Assembly: GCA_046329585.1 (NCBI GenBank)
Contig: JAXLUI010000001.1
Coordinates: forward strand, 1,550,001 to 1,614,000
Direction of reading: 5' to 3'
Origin: DLKC01 sp002478885
Lineage (GTDB): Bacteria > Bacteroidota > Bacteroidia > Chitinophagales > Chitinophagaceae
DNA: 64,000 nt
Shown: positions 1 to 9,044 of the stretch, one piece after another
Layout: each line of letters begins with the position of its first letter
Position numbering within the stretch: the stretch's first letter is position 1
Translations under genes and position numbers: made by a program
The notes under the pieces: generated by a model
What the model was told of the DNA's origin: nothing
Database searches by the model: none
What the model saw: only the letters and a program-made list of their open reading frames with translations

Positions 1-1893
1 GCAGAGCACAAGCACTTCAAATCCATCATTGACGGCATCTTCTGCATATCGACAAAGCCTGTCAAGACCTTTTTTTAAGGAACCAGGCTTGCCGTCTGCC
101 CTAAAATAGGTCTGCAAGGTTTTTGCCTGAAAAATTCCGGTATCGATACTTCTTATTTTTTCCAGCTCATGGTTAGTTAACACCGGATGTTTCAACGCGA
201 CCGTGTGACAAGAAAGCGGGTCTTCACTCAGCAGGTTATCATTGTTGCCGACAAAAGCCGCAAGCGACATTACCATGCGTTCTCTAATGGGATCTATAGG
301 GGGATTTGTAACCTGAGCAAACAGTTGTTTGAAATAAGCACTCAGGTGCTGAGGTTGGTCACTTAAAACTGCCAATGGTACGTCTGTTCCCATTGAACCA
401 ATTGGCTCTTTACCATCGATAGCCATTGGCGCAATAATGGTTTCAAGATCTTCGGTGCTATAACCAAAAGATTTATGATATTTTAATATTTGCTCCGGTA
501 AAAGATGCGTAAACATTACTCTTGGTTCGGGCAGCTCTTCCAGCCGTATTTTATATTTGTTCAACCACTCACCATAAGGTTTTTGAGAGCAGATCGTTTG
601 CTTAAGTTCATCATCACTGATAATCCTGCCCTGCTCCATATCGACAACGAACATTTTACCAGGTTGCAATCTCCCTTTTTCAATGACAGTGGTCGGATCA
701 ACAGGCAAAGCACCGGTTTCCGAAGCCATAATAACCCTGTCATCGCTTGTTACACAATAACGGGACGGCCTCAGTCCATTGCGGTCGAGTGTCGCACCAA
801 TAATTTTACCGTCAGTGAAAGATATGGAAGCCGGACCATCCCATGGTTCCATCATGGAGGCATGATATTCGTAAAATGCCTTTTTCACCGGGTCCATCTG
901 TTCGTTGCCGTCCCATGCTTCCGGGATTAGCATCATCATAACATGTGGCAATGAGCGGCCCGTGAGCGTAAGTAGTTCGATCATATTGTCGAGACAAGCA
1001 GAGTCACTCTGGCCGGCAGTAACGATGGGCAACAACATCTCCATCTCTTCTTTTGTAAAGAAAGGAGAAGTAAACCCATGCTCGCTCGTCTTTAACCAAT
1101 TAATATTTCCCTGGAGTGTGTTGATTTCACCATTATGTGCGATAAACCGAAAGGGCTGCGCCAGTTTCCAGGATGGAAAAGTATTGGTAGCAAAACGGGA
1201 ATGGACTAAACCAAAAGCTGAAACCACCCGCTTATTGCTTAAATCGGGAAAATAATCCCTAACCTGAGTGCTGGTCAACTGGCCTTTATAAATCACGGTC
1301 TTATAAGAAAGCGAAGCGATATAAAAACCTATGACGTCCTGCCGCACTGTTGCATTGATTGTATGGGAAGCGTAGTTGCGCAATACAAAAAGCTTGCGCT
1401 CAAATTCCATGGGGTTATTTATATGATCAGGACAAATGATAAATACCTGTTCAATTTCAGGCTCAACCGAAAGTGCTGTTGGGCCAATATTTGCAGGATT
1501 TACAGGGACTTTTCGATAAGCGAGTATCTCAAGACCGAGCATTTCTGCACAACGGCTGAAAATTTCACGACACTCTTCTCTTAAGCGCAGTTCTCGCGGG
1601 AAAAAGATAACGCCTGTACCATACTTACCAAACGGGGGCAGGTGAACGCCAAGCTTAATGCACTCATCAAAGAAAAATTCATGCGGCGTTTGGATCATAA
1701 TACCCGCACCATCGCCGGTATTGTTCTCACAACCGCAGGCACCACGGTGTTCCATATTTTCCAGAACGGTGAGTGCGTCCGAAATGTTTTTGTGGCTTTT
1801 GTTTCCTTTTATATTAGCCACAAACCCTATTCCACAGGCATCATGTTCAAAGGCGGGATCGTATAATCCTGCCATTCTTCCTTTTACAGTCAT
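1..1893 (-). CDS. gltB: Glutamate synthase large subunit, N-terminal part (runs off window)
   Basis: Alpha subunit of glutamate synthase, which makes two glutamates from glutamine and 2-oxoglutarate. Only the first 631 codons lie in the window; the frame is open to the left edge. The product begins MTVKGRMAGLYDPAFEHDAC; Cys20, followed by GIGF, is the expected class II amidotransferase nucleophile uncovered by removal of a short propeptide. EHRGACG, HNGEINT and DRNGLRPSRY motifs place the glutaminase domain at about residues 20-430, and the start of the central domain follows. The ATG at 1891-1893 is chosen because it puts the conserved Cys where the family has it. All plus-strand open frames across this stretch are antisense shadows. 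No gltD is visible; it may lie beyond the edge. Confidence 0.95.
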   Translation of the reverse strand, partial: MTVKGRMAGLYDPAFEHDACGIGFVANIKGNKSHKNISDALTVLENMEHRGACGCENNTGDGAGIMIQTPHEFFFDECIKLGVHLPPFGKYGTGVIFFPRELRLREECREIFSRCAEMLGLEILAYRKVPVNPANIGPTALSVEPEIEQVFIICPDHINNPMEFERKLFVLRNYASHTINATVRQDVIGFYIASLSYKTVIYKGQLTSTQVRDYFPDLSNKRVVSAFGLVHSRFATNTFPSWKLAQPFRFIAHNGEINTLQGNINWLKTSEHGFTSPFFTKEEMEMLLPIVTAGQSDSACLDNMIELLTLTGRSLPHVMMMLIPEAWDGNEQMDPVKKAFYEYHASMMEPWDGPASISFTDGKIIGATLDRNGLRPSRYCVTSDDRVIMASETGALPVDPTTVIEKGRLQPGKMFVVDMEQGRIISDDELKQTICSQKPYGEWLNKYKIRLEELPEPRVMFTHLLPEQILKYHKSFGYSTEDLETIIAPMAIDGKEPIGSMGTDVPLAVLSDQPQHLSAYFKQLFAQVTNPPIDPIRERMVMSLAAFVGNNDNLLSEDPLSCHTVALKHPVLTNHELEKIRSIDTGIFQAKTLQTYFRADGKPGSLKKGLDRLCRYAEDAVNDGFEVLVLC

Positions 1894-2191
1894 ACTTTTT
1901 CTCTAATTTATAGTAAAAATACAAGGCAGGCAATCGGGATAAAATTACGAAGAAAACACCAATCCCTATTGACAATTTTCAAATAATACCCGGATTGATT
2001 GATAATTATCGATAAAATGACAAAATGATTGCAGAAACTGAGGCGAACATTAGTTAGGATTGAAAAGCCTCCAAAGGAAGTAGTATTCCCAAAAGATATT
2101 GATGCAGTTGAGTGTACGTTGTAGTATCTGTCATAGCGGTTCTTACGACGGGTTTACGTCGTTGAGCGATGCATTGATTTCTCCTACCCGG

Positions 2192-3016
2192 CTAGTTTTG
2201 ATGAGCAATAAACACAGGCAGATTATTGTTCCTGATAATTTCTTCAGCGAAACTTTTACTAAGCATCCCGGAAATTCCAGATCGCCCGTAAGAACCCGTT
2301 ACGACTAATTTATTTTTTTCTTCGGCTGCCCATGCCGGAAAAAATGTTTTTGCAGCGAAATGCATTTTCTCAATATTCAGCTCACTGAAATGACAGGCTG
2401 CATACTCGCTTAAAAAACCGAGTGATGGAATTGTTGCAGTGTCTTCGTCTTTTATGTAAACGATATTTGCAGGTAAGCGGGTTAGTTCGGGAAAAAGGTA
2501 GCAGAATTGCTTCATTGCATAAAGACTGTCTTTTTTCCCATCGTAAGCCAGCAATATTTCGGACGGCGCTTCAAAGTGATCAGGCACGACTATAACAGGA
2601 CACTCAGCGCTGTGGATTGTTTGCTTTAGGTAACTGTTGGGGTGATCATAATTGAAGTCAGTGCGAAACTGCGCACTGCTAATAACCAGTAAGTCTGCGA
2701 ACCTTGTTTCTTTTGCTATCTCATCCAGGTTCCAAAATTCCGTTTCGCGGTGGATTCTATACTCTATTTCATTTTTTTTGCAGCCTCGCTCAAACATCCC
2801 GATGCTGTATTTTATTTCGCTTTCATTGTCTTCCTTATAGTCGATGTAAGCATCTGCGTAACCCCCGATTGCAGTAGCGAGTAACATCTGATAATTTACT
2901 GAAGCAAAAAAAACGCCTGTAACCTTAACAGGTTCCAGTGAACTGAGCCATTTTATAAAATCAAACCCGGCTTCAGAAAAGTTTTTTCCATCGCAGGCAA
3001 AGAGTATTTTTTTCAT
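2192..3016 (-). CDS. Tandem-domain universal stress protein
   Basis: A 274-residue soluble protein made of two UspA-like domains. It starts MKKILFACDGKNFSEAGF, the usual beta1 strand and acidic loop. The second domain ends with the nucleotide-binding loop TGSYGRSGISG followed by a Ser-rich helix, of the G-x2-G-xn-G-S/T type, so ATP binding is plausible there. The frame stays open 71 codons upstream, but that extension would overlap the divergent gene at 3183 and has no USP character, so the ATG at 3014-3016 is used. It is divergent from a second USP gene and close to a third, within a stress-related cluster. Its exact role is unknown. Confidence 0.85.
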   Translation of the reverse strand: MKKILFACDGKNFSEAGFDFIKWLSSLEPVKVTGVFFASVNYQMLLATAIGGYADAYIDYKEDNESEIKYSIGMFERGCKKNEIEYRIHRETEFWNLDEIAKETRFADLLVISSAQFRTDFNYDHPNSYLKQTIHSAECPVIVVPDHFEAPSEILLAYDGKKDSLYAMKQFCYLFPELTRLPANIVYIKDEDTATIPSLGFLSEYAACHFSELNIEKMHFAAKTFFPAWAAEEKNKLVVTGSYGRSGISGMLSKSFAEEIIRNNNLPVFIAHQN

Positions 3017-3104
3017 GACTTTACATTTTCTGGTAGAGAACGTTTTACGTATCAAAGCTAATGAGCGTAAGTAAAAAACATTATGACTATTGTGTAACAA
3101 AAGA

Positions 3105-3116
3105 TGATTAATGTCA
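3105..3116. promoter_or_regulatory. Possible CRP/FNR-like operator between divergent USP genes
   Basis: The sequence TGATTAATGTCA has the TGA-N6-TCA form of CRP/FNR-family sites. It lies 67 bp before the 3183 start and 89 bp before the 3016 start. Nearly the same distance separates a similar site (10201-10212) from the histidine kinase gene. Six fixed bases occur often by chance, so this is only a candidate. Confidence 0.25.
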
Positions 3117-3182
3117 GGTTTTGAGATAATCAGAGTCATACCGTTGAACTCCGGGGAAGAATAGCTTTGAGAAAATAAGCAT

Positions 3183-4064
3183 ATGAAAGCAGTTTTAATA
3201 GCAACGGATTTTTCTGATGCTTCCCGCAACGCTGCCTTGTATGGTTTGGAACTTGCCAGGGCAATGAAAGCTACAGCGGTGCTTTTTCATGCATACGAAA
3301 ATCCAGTGTTTGCACCGGATGCAATTATCATAAGCTCCTTCGGGAACATGGGCAAAATTGCCGGTGAGCAATTGGTAAAAGAATCTAACCGTATTGCCGC
3401 TGAAAACAGCTATCCATTTGAAACATGTTGTGAAGAGGGAAGTCCGGCTCAGGCTATTATGAAAAAAGCAGATGAAATTGATGCATCATTGATCATAACA
3501 GGGTTCAAAATTGCCGGCAAGACCATTAGGCAAATATTCGGTAGCACGGTAACATCCTTAACAAAACACTCTGCCAAAACTGTATTGATTGTACCTGAGC
3601 AAGCAAAGTTTTCTATTCCAGATTCTATCGTGTTTGCAAACGACCTATCAGTGTATACGGATATTCATGTACTGGACGACCTGAAAGCAATTGCTGAGCA
3701 TTTTAAGGCAAGGTTATTTGTAGTGAAAGTGGTGAAAAACAAATCAGCGGGATGGCACGAGGCGATGACTACGCCAGAAACACTGCTGATGTCGGTAAGG
3801 AAAATCGACTCTGAATTTGATTACCCGGTTGGCAAGGATATCGTTTATACGCTGAACGAGTTCACAGAGAAACACCGTGTAAAAATGGTTGCAATGATGC
3901 CGCATAAACATTTCTGGACTGACGCATTCTTTGGCAAACGCAATACCTCGGCTATGGTTTTCCACACCAAAATTCCGTTGCTGATTTTGCCTGAGAAAGA
4001 CTATAACGATCTATTTAGGCAAATGAAAACAGATAATAAGGTGCCGCAAGGCCTGTTGATGTAA
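3183..4064 (+). CDS. Tandem-domain universal stress protein
   Basis: A 293-residue protein with two UspA folds. The N-terminus MKAVLIATDFSDASRNAA is a typical USP beta1-alpha1 unit. The first domain carries a loop GFKIAGKTIRQIFGSTVTSL, an imperfect version of the ATP-binding G-x2-G-x9-G-S/T motif. The second domain (from about residue 150) lacks a clear motif. It is divergent from the USP gene ending at 2192 and 126 bp upstream of a third USP gene on the same strand. Paralogous USP genes in a row are common in Bacteroidota stress clusters. The start ATG follows a short leader and leaves room for the shared divergent promoter region 3017-3182. Confidence 0.85.
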   Translation: MKAVLIATDFSDASRNAALYGLELARAMKATAVLFHAYENPVFAPDAIIISSFGNMGKIAGEQLVKESNRIAAENSYPFETCCEEGSPAQAIMKKADEIDASLIITGFKIAGKTIRQIFGSTVTSLTKHSAKTVLIVPEQAKFSIPDSIVFANDLSVYTDIHVLDDLKAIAEHFKARLFVVKVVKNKSAGWHEAMTTPETLLMSVRKIDSEFDYPVGKDIVYTLNEFTEKHRVKMVAMMPHKHFWTDAFFGKRNTSAMVFHTKIPLLILPEKDYNDLFRQMKTDNKVPQGLLM

Positions 4065-4109
4065 GCATATGGCGATCTGATTGCAAAAAAATGATGCAAG
4101 TAAAACAGA

Positions 4110-4146
4110 CGGTCTACCTTTTTGCCACATGATAAATAGTAGACCG
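4110..4146. promoter_or_regulatory. Inverted repeat between two USP genes
   Basis: CGGTCTAC (4110-4117) and GTAGACCG (4139-4146) form a perfect 8-bp inverted repeat with a 21-bp spacer in the 126-bp gap between USP genes. No T-run follows, so it is either an operator or a weak attenuator for the upstream gene; which one cannot be told from sequence alone. Confidence 0.35.
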
Positions 4147-4190
4147 GAATTACGAAAGATTTTCCAGTAATAACCTGCATTTTACAAACC

Positions 4191-5042
4191 ATGAAAAAGA
4201 TTCTTGTCCCGGTTGATTTTTCAGAAAGTGCCGCAAATGCGTTGCGTTATGCGCTTGAGCTGAATAGACATTTTTCTGCGAAAATAACGTTACTGTATGT
4301 CTTCGATATGCAGGTGGCCATCAATATTCTTCCGCCTGAACTGAATGAAAATTACATTGATTTTGTAAGAGGTTTCGAGGAAGACTTGCAACATTTTCTC
4401 GACAAATACAGCAAGGAATATAGTGGATATGAATACGAAATTAAAGTACTCGCCGGTGAAGATAATAGGGTGATAGTGCGCTATGCAGCTACCGAAAAAG
4501 CTGACCTGATCATTATTGGAAATAAAGGAGTAGGTGGCCTCAGGAAATGGTTTTTTGGAAGTGTTGCAAAATATGTGCTCACCCATTCTCCTATTCCTGT
4601 GATAGCAATACCTGTTGGCTTTTCTTTTGATAAGATCCGCAGCATTTTGCTGGCATCAGATTTTCTGGAAGAGATTTCTGATGAGCAACACGCTTTCTTA
4701 ACCGGCTTTGCTGATAAACTAAAGGCCGACATAGATCTCGTGCATGTAAACAGCAACGGCCTTTTTAAAAACCCAAAAAAGGAGTCTATTTTTCGTTACC
4801 TGCAATTACAGTTCAACAAAAATCCACACCTGTTAACCGTTGAAAAAGAACAGGATGTTGATATGGCTATTAAAAATTTTATGGAGGCTCATAACACCGG
4901 GTTGACAGTTATTATACCACATGAGCATATGATGCTCGATAGCATGCTCTCAGTAAATCATACCGAAAGACTGATGGCATTACTCGAACAACCATTGATG
5001 ACGATACCTTCAATGGAACGTCAAAACAATGTTCCCGCATAA
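4191..5042 (+). CDS. Tandem-domain universal stress protein
   Basis: A 283-residue double USP. It starts MKKILVPVDFSESAANALRY. The first domain ends in GNKGVGGLRKWFFGSVAKYV, an excellent G-x2-G-x9-G-S ATP-binding motif, the best preserved of the three USP proteins here. The second domain (about 150-283) is divergent and lacks it. The gene lies in the same orientation as the USP gene ending at 4064 and as the cation ATPase at 5234, so it may be co-transcribed with either, although an inverted repeat and a dispersed repeat interrupt the two gaps. Confidence 0.88.
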   Translation: MKKILVPVDFSESAANALRYALELNRHFSAKITLLYVFDMQVAINILPPELNENYIDFVRGFEEDLQHFLDKYSKEYSGYEYEIKVLAGEDNRVIVRYAATEKADLIIIGNKGVGGLRKWFFGSVAKYVLTHSPIPVIAIPVGFSFDKIRSILLASDFLEEISDEQHAFLTGFADKLKADIDLVHVNSNGLFKNPKKESIFRYLQLQFNKNPHLLTVEKEQDVDMAIKNFMEAHNTGLTVIIPHEHMMLDSMLSVNHTERLMALLEQPLMTIPSMERQNNVPA

Positions 5043-5100
5043 GCCGCACGCTTCTGGAGTCAAATAAACCGATGTTTTTTTGTTGCCTGTTGATACAGGC

Positions 5101-5158
5101 GCACAAGTGTGCGACGCAACAGCAGCTGCCACCAGACATTTAGCCTGGTTCACAAAAG
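5101..5158 (+). repeat. Dispersed intergenic repeat DIR, type A, copy 1
   Basis: Contains the type A core GTGTGCGACGCAAC at 5107-5120, the CAGCTGCC box and the tail AGCCTGGTTCACAAAAG. It lies between a USP gene and the cation ATPase gene. A small hairpin GCCTG-TTGATA-CAGGC lies just upstream. Confidence 0.85.
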
Positions 5159-5233
5159 CCCCTTTACAAGGGCGTTAAACCACACTCTTACACGAAACTG
5201 CAATTACTTACTTTCCTGCATTAAATAAATAGC

Positions 5234-7726
5234 ATGGTACTGAGACGAGAGCGCATTAACGGGTTAACGAAAGAACAGGTGGCTGACTCACGCAGGCTGA
5301 ACGGCCCCAACACGCTTAACCTGCAAGAACATAGTACTTTTCTTCATGTGGTAAAAGACGTTGTACTAGAGCCTATGTTTATTCTGCTGATGGTTGCGTG
5401 CATCATTTATTTTTTACTCGGCGGGTATGAGGAAGGATTTATTATGCTGGCGTCGATCTTCATTGTTGCAGGCATTTCTCTTTACCAGGAAGTCAGAAGC
5501 CGAAACGCAGTTGACGCGCTAAAAAAATCGGCAGCGCCGCGGGCTACCGTTATCCGCGACGGAGCCGAAATAATCATTGCAACCGAGGCCCTAGTTGTCG
5601 GGGATATGGTAATGTTGGAAGAAGGTGCAATAGTGCCTGCCGATGGCATTATTCTTTCGGCAAATGATCTTTCACTGAACGAAGCCATTCTTACAGGCGA
5701 GTCCTTACCCGTTACGAAAACAGCAGGCGATGTAAACACTGTTTACAAGGGAACATTGGTTAACAGCGGCGCGGCAATGGTTGAAGTTGCAGCTGTTGGC
5801 CGCAACACGATGTTTGGAAAAATCGGGCTTTCTTTAGTCGAAGTAAAAGAAACAGCCACGCCATTGCAAGTGCAGGTAAAATCATTTGTACGAAGCATGG
5901 TGTGGTTTGGAGCTATCGCCTTTCTTTTGATCGTTGGTTATCATTTTTACGAGACAAAAGATTTTTTCTATTCGTTGTTACAGGGCCTAACACTTGCCAT
6001 GTCGGCACTGCCTGAAGAAATACCTGTAGCCTTCAGCACATTCCAGGCACTTGGCGCTTATCGGTTGTTAAAAAGCAACATTATTGTAAAGCAACCGCAG
6101 CAGGTGGAAACATTAGGATCAGCGACAGTGATATGTGCAGATAAAACAGGCACACTAACCCAGAACAAAATGAGCATTGCCAGGATGTATGACGCTGTTC
6201 AAGACCGCTTAATTGACTGCAAAGAGTCGTTAGAAGCTGACAGCGAATTGATGGAGTATGCCATGTGGTCAAGCGAAACCGAACCTTTCGACCCAATGGA
6301 GAAGGCCATTCACGAATGCTACGCAAACATCGCTACAGAAGATAAAAGGCGTTTATACAAACAGGTGCATGAATACCCCATTGGCGGCAAACCTCCAATG
6401 ATGACGCATGTATTCCAGGATGAATCAGGGGACAGGGTAATCGCAGCAAAAGGAGCGCCCGAAGCGATCTTAAATCTCACAAACCTTAACAGCGATGCAA
6501 TAGAAAAAATAGAGGAACAATCGCTTTTACTTGCTGGAAACGGCTATCGCGTGCTAGGCGTTGGTAGAGCTATATGGCATGAAAATTTTTATCCGGTTGC
6601 CCAACAGGAATTTCGTTTTGTGTTTCTCGGCCTCATTGCTTTTAACGATCCGCCAAAAGAAAATATACCCGAAACCATCCAGTTGTTTCATAAAGCTGGT
6701 ATCGAGGTAAAAATGATCACTGGTGACTATGCGGAAACGGCGGTCAGCATTGCAAAACAGATTGGCCTCAGCAACAGCGGGTACGATTTTGTAACAGGCG
6801 ACAACATCGTGCACATGAGCAACGAAGCCTTAAGAAAGAAAGTAAAAGAAGTGAACATTTTTGCCCGCATGTTTCCCGAGGCGAAATTAAAAGTGGTGAA
6901 TGCATTGAAAGAAAACGGCGAAATTGTCGCCATGACAGGTGATGGTGTTAACGATGGCCCGGCCTTAAAGGCAGCACATATTGGAATAGCCATGGGTAAA
7001 CGTGGCAGCGAGGTTGCAAAAGCGGCAGCATCGTTAATACTGGCCGATGACGACCTTGCACACATGGCCGAGGCCGTTGCACTGGGCAGAAAGATCTATA
7101 ACAACCTAAAGAAGGCAATACGCTATATCGTATCCATACACATACCAATCATACTTATTGTAACGTTGCCGATCGTTTTACATTGGAAGTTTATCGATCT
7201 CTTTTCTCCCGTGCACGTTATTTTTCTTGAGCTTATCATGGGGCCAACATGTTCGATTATTTATGAAAACGAGCCTATTGATCCAAACGCCATGATGCTA
7301 CCGCCGCGCAAAATGCGCAACACATTCTTTACTGCAAGGCAATTATGGATAAGCATTTTGCAGGGCCTGCTAATTACCCTTGGCTGCATGGGCATGGGGT
7401 ACATCTTTATGAGCGGTGGCGATGCCGGCATGGTGCGTACGGTCATCTTCATTACGCTTTTATTCAGCAATATTTTTCTAACACTTGTCAACCGCTCATT
7501 TGAATTTCCGGTGTGGGTAACAATGCGCTATAAAAACTACCTTGTTCCGCTAATGAGCTTTGTTACCCTTGCGTTTATCGCGGCCCTGCTATACGTGCCA
7601 TTTATGCGACAATTGTTTTTATTGCAACAACTTCCTGCAATTGTGTTGCTGCAATGTATCGGGGTAGCCTTCACTAGTACCTGCTGGATCGATGTCTTAA
7701 AAATGCTGCAAAACAGAAAATTATAA
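5234..7726 (+). CDS. P-type cation-transporting ATPase (P2/Ca2+-type)
   Basis: An 830-residue P-type ATPase, an inner-membrane pump driven by ATP. Visible landmarks are TGES near residue 153 (actuator domain), the ion-site helix PEEIPV near 260, the phosphorylation loop DKTGTLTQ with Asp303, and MTGDGVNDGPA near 567-577 (hinge). Hydrophobic segments lie at about 45-85, 225-265 and the C-terminal third. Length and motif layout fit the P2 class (Ca2+, Mn2+ or Na+/K+ pumps); there are no CPC or heavy-metal N-terminal domains, so Cu/Zn export is unlikely. PEEIP replaces the commoner PEGLP, so the ion is not certain. It is flanked by universal stress protein genes, recalling the ctpF-USP association of the mycobacterial dormancy regulon. 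Confidence 0.92.
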   Translation: MVLRRERINGLTKEQVADSRRLNGPNTLNLQEHSTFLHVVKDVVLEPMFILLMVACIIYFLLGGYEEGFIMLASIFIVAGISLYQEVRSRNAVDALKKSAAPRATVIRDGAEIIIATEALVVGDMVMLEEGAIVPADGIILSANDLSLNEAILTGESLPVTKTAGDVNTVYKGTLVNSGAAMVEVAAVGRNTMFGKIGLSLVEVKETATPLQVQVKSFVRSMVWFGAIAFLLIVGYHFYETKDFFYSLLQGLTLAMSALPEEIPVAFSTFQALGAYRLLKSNIIVKQPQQVETLGSATVICADKTGTLTQNKMSIARMYDAVQDRLIDCKESLEADSELMEYAMWSSETEPFDPMEKAIHECYANIATEDKRRLYKQVHEYPIGGKPPMMTHVFQDESGDRVIAAKGAPEAILNLTNLNSDAIEKIEEQSLLLAGNGYRVLGVGRAIWHENFYPVAQQEFRFVFLGLIAFNDPPKENIPETIQLFHKAGIEVKMITGDYAETAVSIAKQIGLSNSGYDFVTGDNIVHMSNEALRKKVKEVNIFARMFPEAKLKVVNALKENGEIVAMTGDGVNDGPALKAAHIGIAMGKRGSEVAKAAASLILADDDLAHMAEAVALGRKIYNNLKKAIRYIVSIHIPIILIVTLPIVLHWKFIDLFSPVHVIFLELIMGPTCSIIYENEPIDPNAMMLPPRKMRNTFFTARQLWISILQGLLITLGCMGMGYIFMSGGDAGMVRTVIFITLLFSNIFLTLVNRSFEFPVWVTMRYKNYLVPLMSFVTLAFIAALLYVPFMRQLFLLQQLPAIVLLQCIGVAFTSTCWIDVLKMLQNRKL

Positions 7727-7737
7727 CGCAGTTTTAG

Positions 7738-7797
7738 TTTTTCGTGACCCCGGCTCTACCTCCCGTATCGACTGCTGTTGCGTCGCACACTTGTGCT
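7738..7797 (-). repeat. DIR, type A, copy 2
   Basis: Minus-orientation copy with core at 7778-7791 (plus strand GTTGCGTCGCACAC) and a tail reading GAGCCGGGGTCACGAAAAA on the minus strand. The tail begins 12 bp after the stop codon of the cation ATPase gene. Confidence 0.85.
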
Positions 7798-7983
7798 GTA
7801 GGGCTACTTGCAGCAAACCCTCATCTTTCAAACAGAATCTGAAAACCATCGACGGTTGCCGGCTCGTGCCGAAAGTGAACGAACGTTTTAACTGTTCAAA
7901 CCTGTATAAGAAAGCAAGCAAACCTTTCGCATTGAGTACAACAAAATCCGCCTGTCATAAAGTATAAGCGCCGGTATAAACTA

Positions 7984-8017
7984 TGAGCACACTCATGCGG
8001 TCATTTGAGCAAACTCA
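7984..8017. promoter_or_regulatory. Two phased CRP/FNR-like palindromes
   Basis: TGAGCACACTCA (7984-7995) and TGAGCAAACTCA (8006-8017) are near-identical TGAG-N4-CTCA palindromes, both followed by T. Their start-to-start distance is 22 bp, about two helical turns. They resemble FNR sites (TTGAT-N4-ATCAA) and lie in the 461-bp gap before the phosphoribosyltransferase gene, about 170 bp from its start. The receiver-CRP fusion encoded at 11799 is the obvious candidate ligand (inference). Confidence 0.45.
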
Positions 8018-8187
8018 TACAATAGCGTTTCGCATGATGTGTACATTTATCGGGCTTATTGCGAGCCTGTGCGATAACCTGCTTTACAATCCATTGATAA
8101 AAAGGGTTAGGCAAATGAAAACTGTGTAACGGCAACGGAAAGCATTGTACCGAAGGCTTGAAGTGCAATGATTTATAAATTAAGCTT

Positions 8188-8823
8188 ATGTATTTTAAAA
8201 ACAGGTCAGATGCTGCGGCTACACTGCTCCCCCGGTTGGAGAAATTCAGGGGCCTGAAGGTTATTCTACTTGCAGTGCCTGAAGGTGCGGTGCCGGTTGC
8301 ATGGCAACTTGCAAAGAATTTGGATTTCCCGGTCGACCTGCTCATGGTAAAAAAGCTCGGCCACCCGCTTAATAAAGAATTTGAAATAGGCGCAGTTTGC
8401 CAGGATGAAATTTACACCGAACACCCGGCAGGCATATCAGAGACCTATATAGCGCGAGAATCTGAACGGATAAAGGAACAATTGCAGGAGCGTTACAATA
8501 AATTAATGAACAATAAAGATCCTTTACCAGTAAAAGACAAAATCGTTTTAGTAATTGACGAGGGCATTGCCAGCGGCAAAACACTAATGGCAGGTATTAA
8601 AATGCTGAGAAAAAAATCCCCATCAAAAATTATTGTGGCTGTTCCGGTGTCATCGGCGGAAGCCGCAGAAAAAATAAGTACAGTTGCTGATGAATTTATC
8701 TGCGTGTTTAAACCTGAGCAATTTGAGTCGATTGCACAATTTTACGATGAACTCCCACTTGTTGAAGACGGCGAAATACTTGCATTGCTTGAAGAACTAA
8801 ACAAAAGAACGCTAACAGCCTAG
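8188..8823 (+). CDS. Phosphoribosyltransferase-family protein
   Basis: A 211-residue cytosolic protein of the predicted phosphoribosyltransferase family (COG1926-like). The PRPP-binding loop is VLVIDEGIASGKT at residues 120-132, a variant of the canonical acidic-acidic-G-x-A-T/S-G loop. The N-terminal part has AVPEGAVPVAWQLA and KKLGHPLNKEFEIGAV, typical of this subfamily. The true substrate of the family is not established. Members often sit beside USP and Hsp20 genes, as here, and a homologue domain occurs in the mycobacterial dormancy regulon. The upstream gap (7727-8187) holds a DIR copy and two phased operator-like palindromes. Confidence 0.8.
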   Translation: MYFKNRSDAAATLLPRLEKFRGLKVILLAVPEGAVPVAWQLAKNLDFPVDLLMVKKLGHPLNKEFEIGAVCQDEIYTEHPAGISETYIARESERIKEQLQERYNKLMNNKDPLPVKDKIVLVIDEGIASGKTLMAGIKMLRKKSPSKIIVAVPVSSAEAAEKISTVADEFICVFKPEQFESIAQFYDELPLVEDGEILALLEELNKRTLTA

Positions 8824-8964
8824 CAGCCTGTCGCACATGCCTGTAAACTATAATCATTAATAATTGCTTCGCCCTATCTGCTTTTAAAAAAATGCTACGA
8901 AACTTAAAGTACGCCGGCGTAATATGCACGCAAAAGCAACGAGCCGCCGCCCAAAGTTTCTGCC

Positions 8965-9020
8965 GTACAAGTGAGTGACACAACAGGTGATGCCATGCGC
9001 ATAGTTGCTGGTTCCAAAAA
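8965..9020 (+). repeat. DIR, type B, copy 3
   Basis: Type B core GTGAGTGACACAAC (8971-8984) preceded by GTACAA, followed by the GATGCC box and the tail GCTGGTTCCAAAAA. It lies between two convergent genes, its tail 24 bp from the stop codon of the permease gene. Confidence 0.85.
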
Positions 9021-9044
9021 GACATTTACAGAAATTGGGTGGGA

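Noticed and set aside
505..1866. Several plus-strand open frames of 70-140 codons opposite gltB
   Set aside because: They are antisense shadows of a clear gltB reading frame and show no protein family character.
2099..2190. Possible degenerate DIR downstream of the first USP gene (CAGTTGAGTGTACG, ACCCGGCTAGTTTTG)
   Set aside because: Too little of the core remains to separate it from chance similarity.
3124..3140. FNR-like TTGAGATAATCAG before the second USP gene
   Set aside because: The half-sites have an odd 5-bp spacing that does not fit the TGA-N6-TCA form of the other candidates.
3017..3229. A 71-codon N-terminal extension of the first USP
   Set aside because: It overlaps the divergent USP gene and its promoter region; the standard USP N-terminus begins at 3016.
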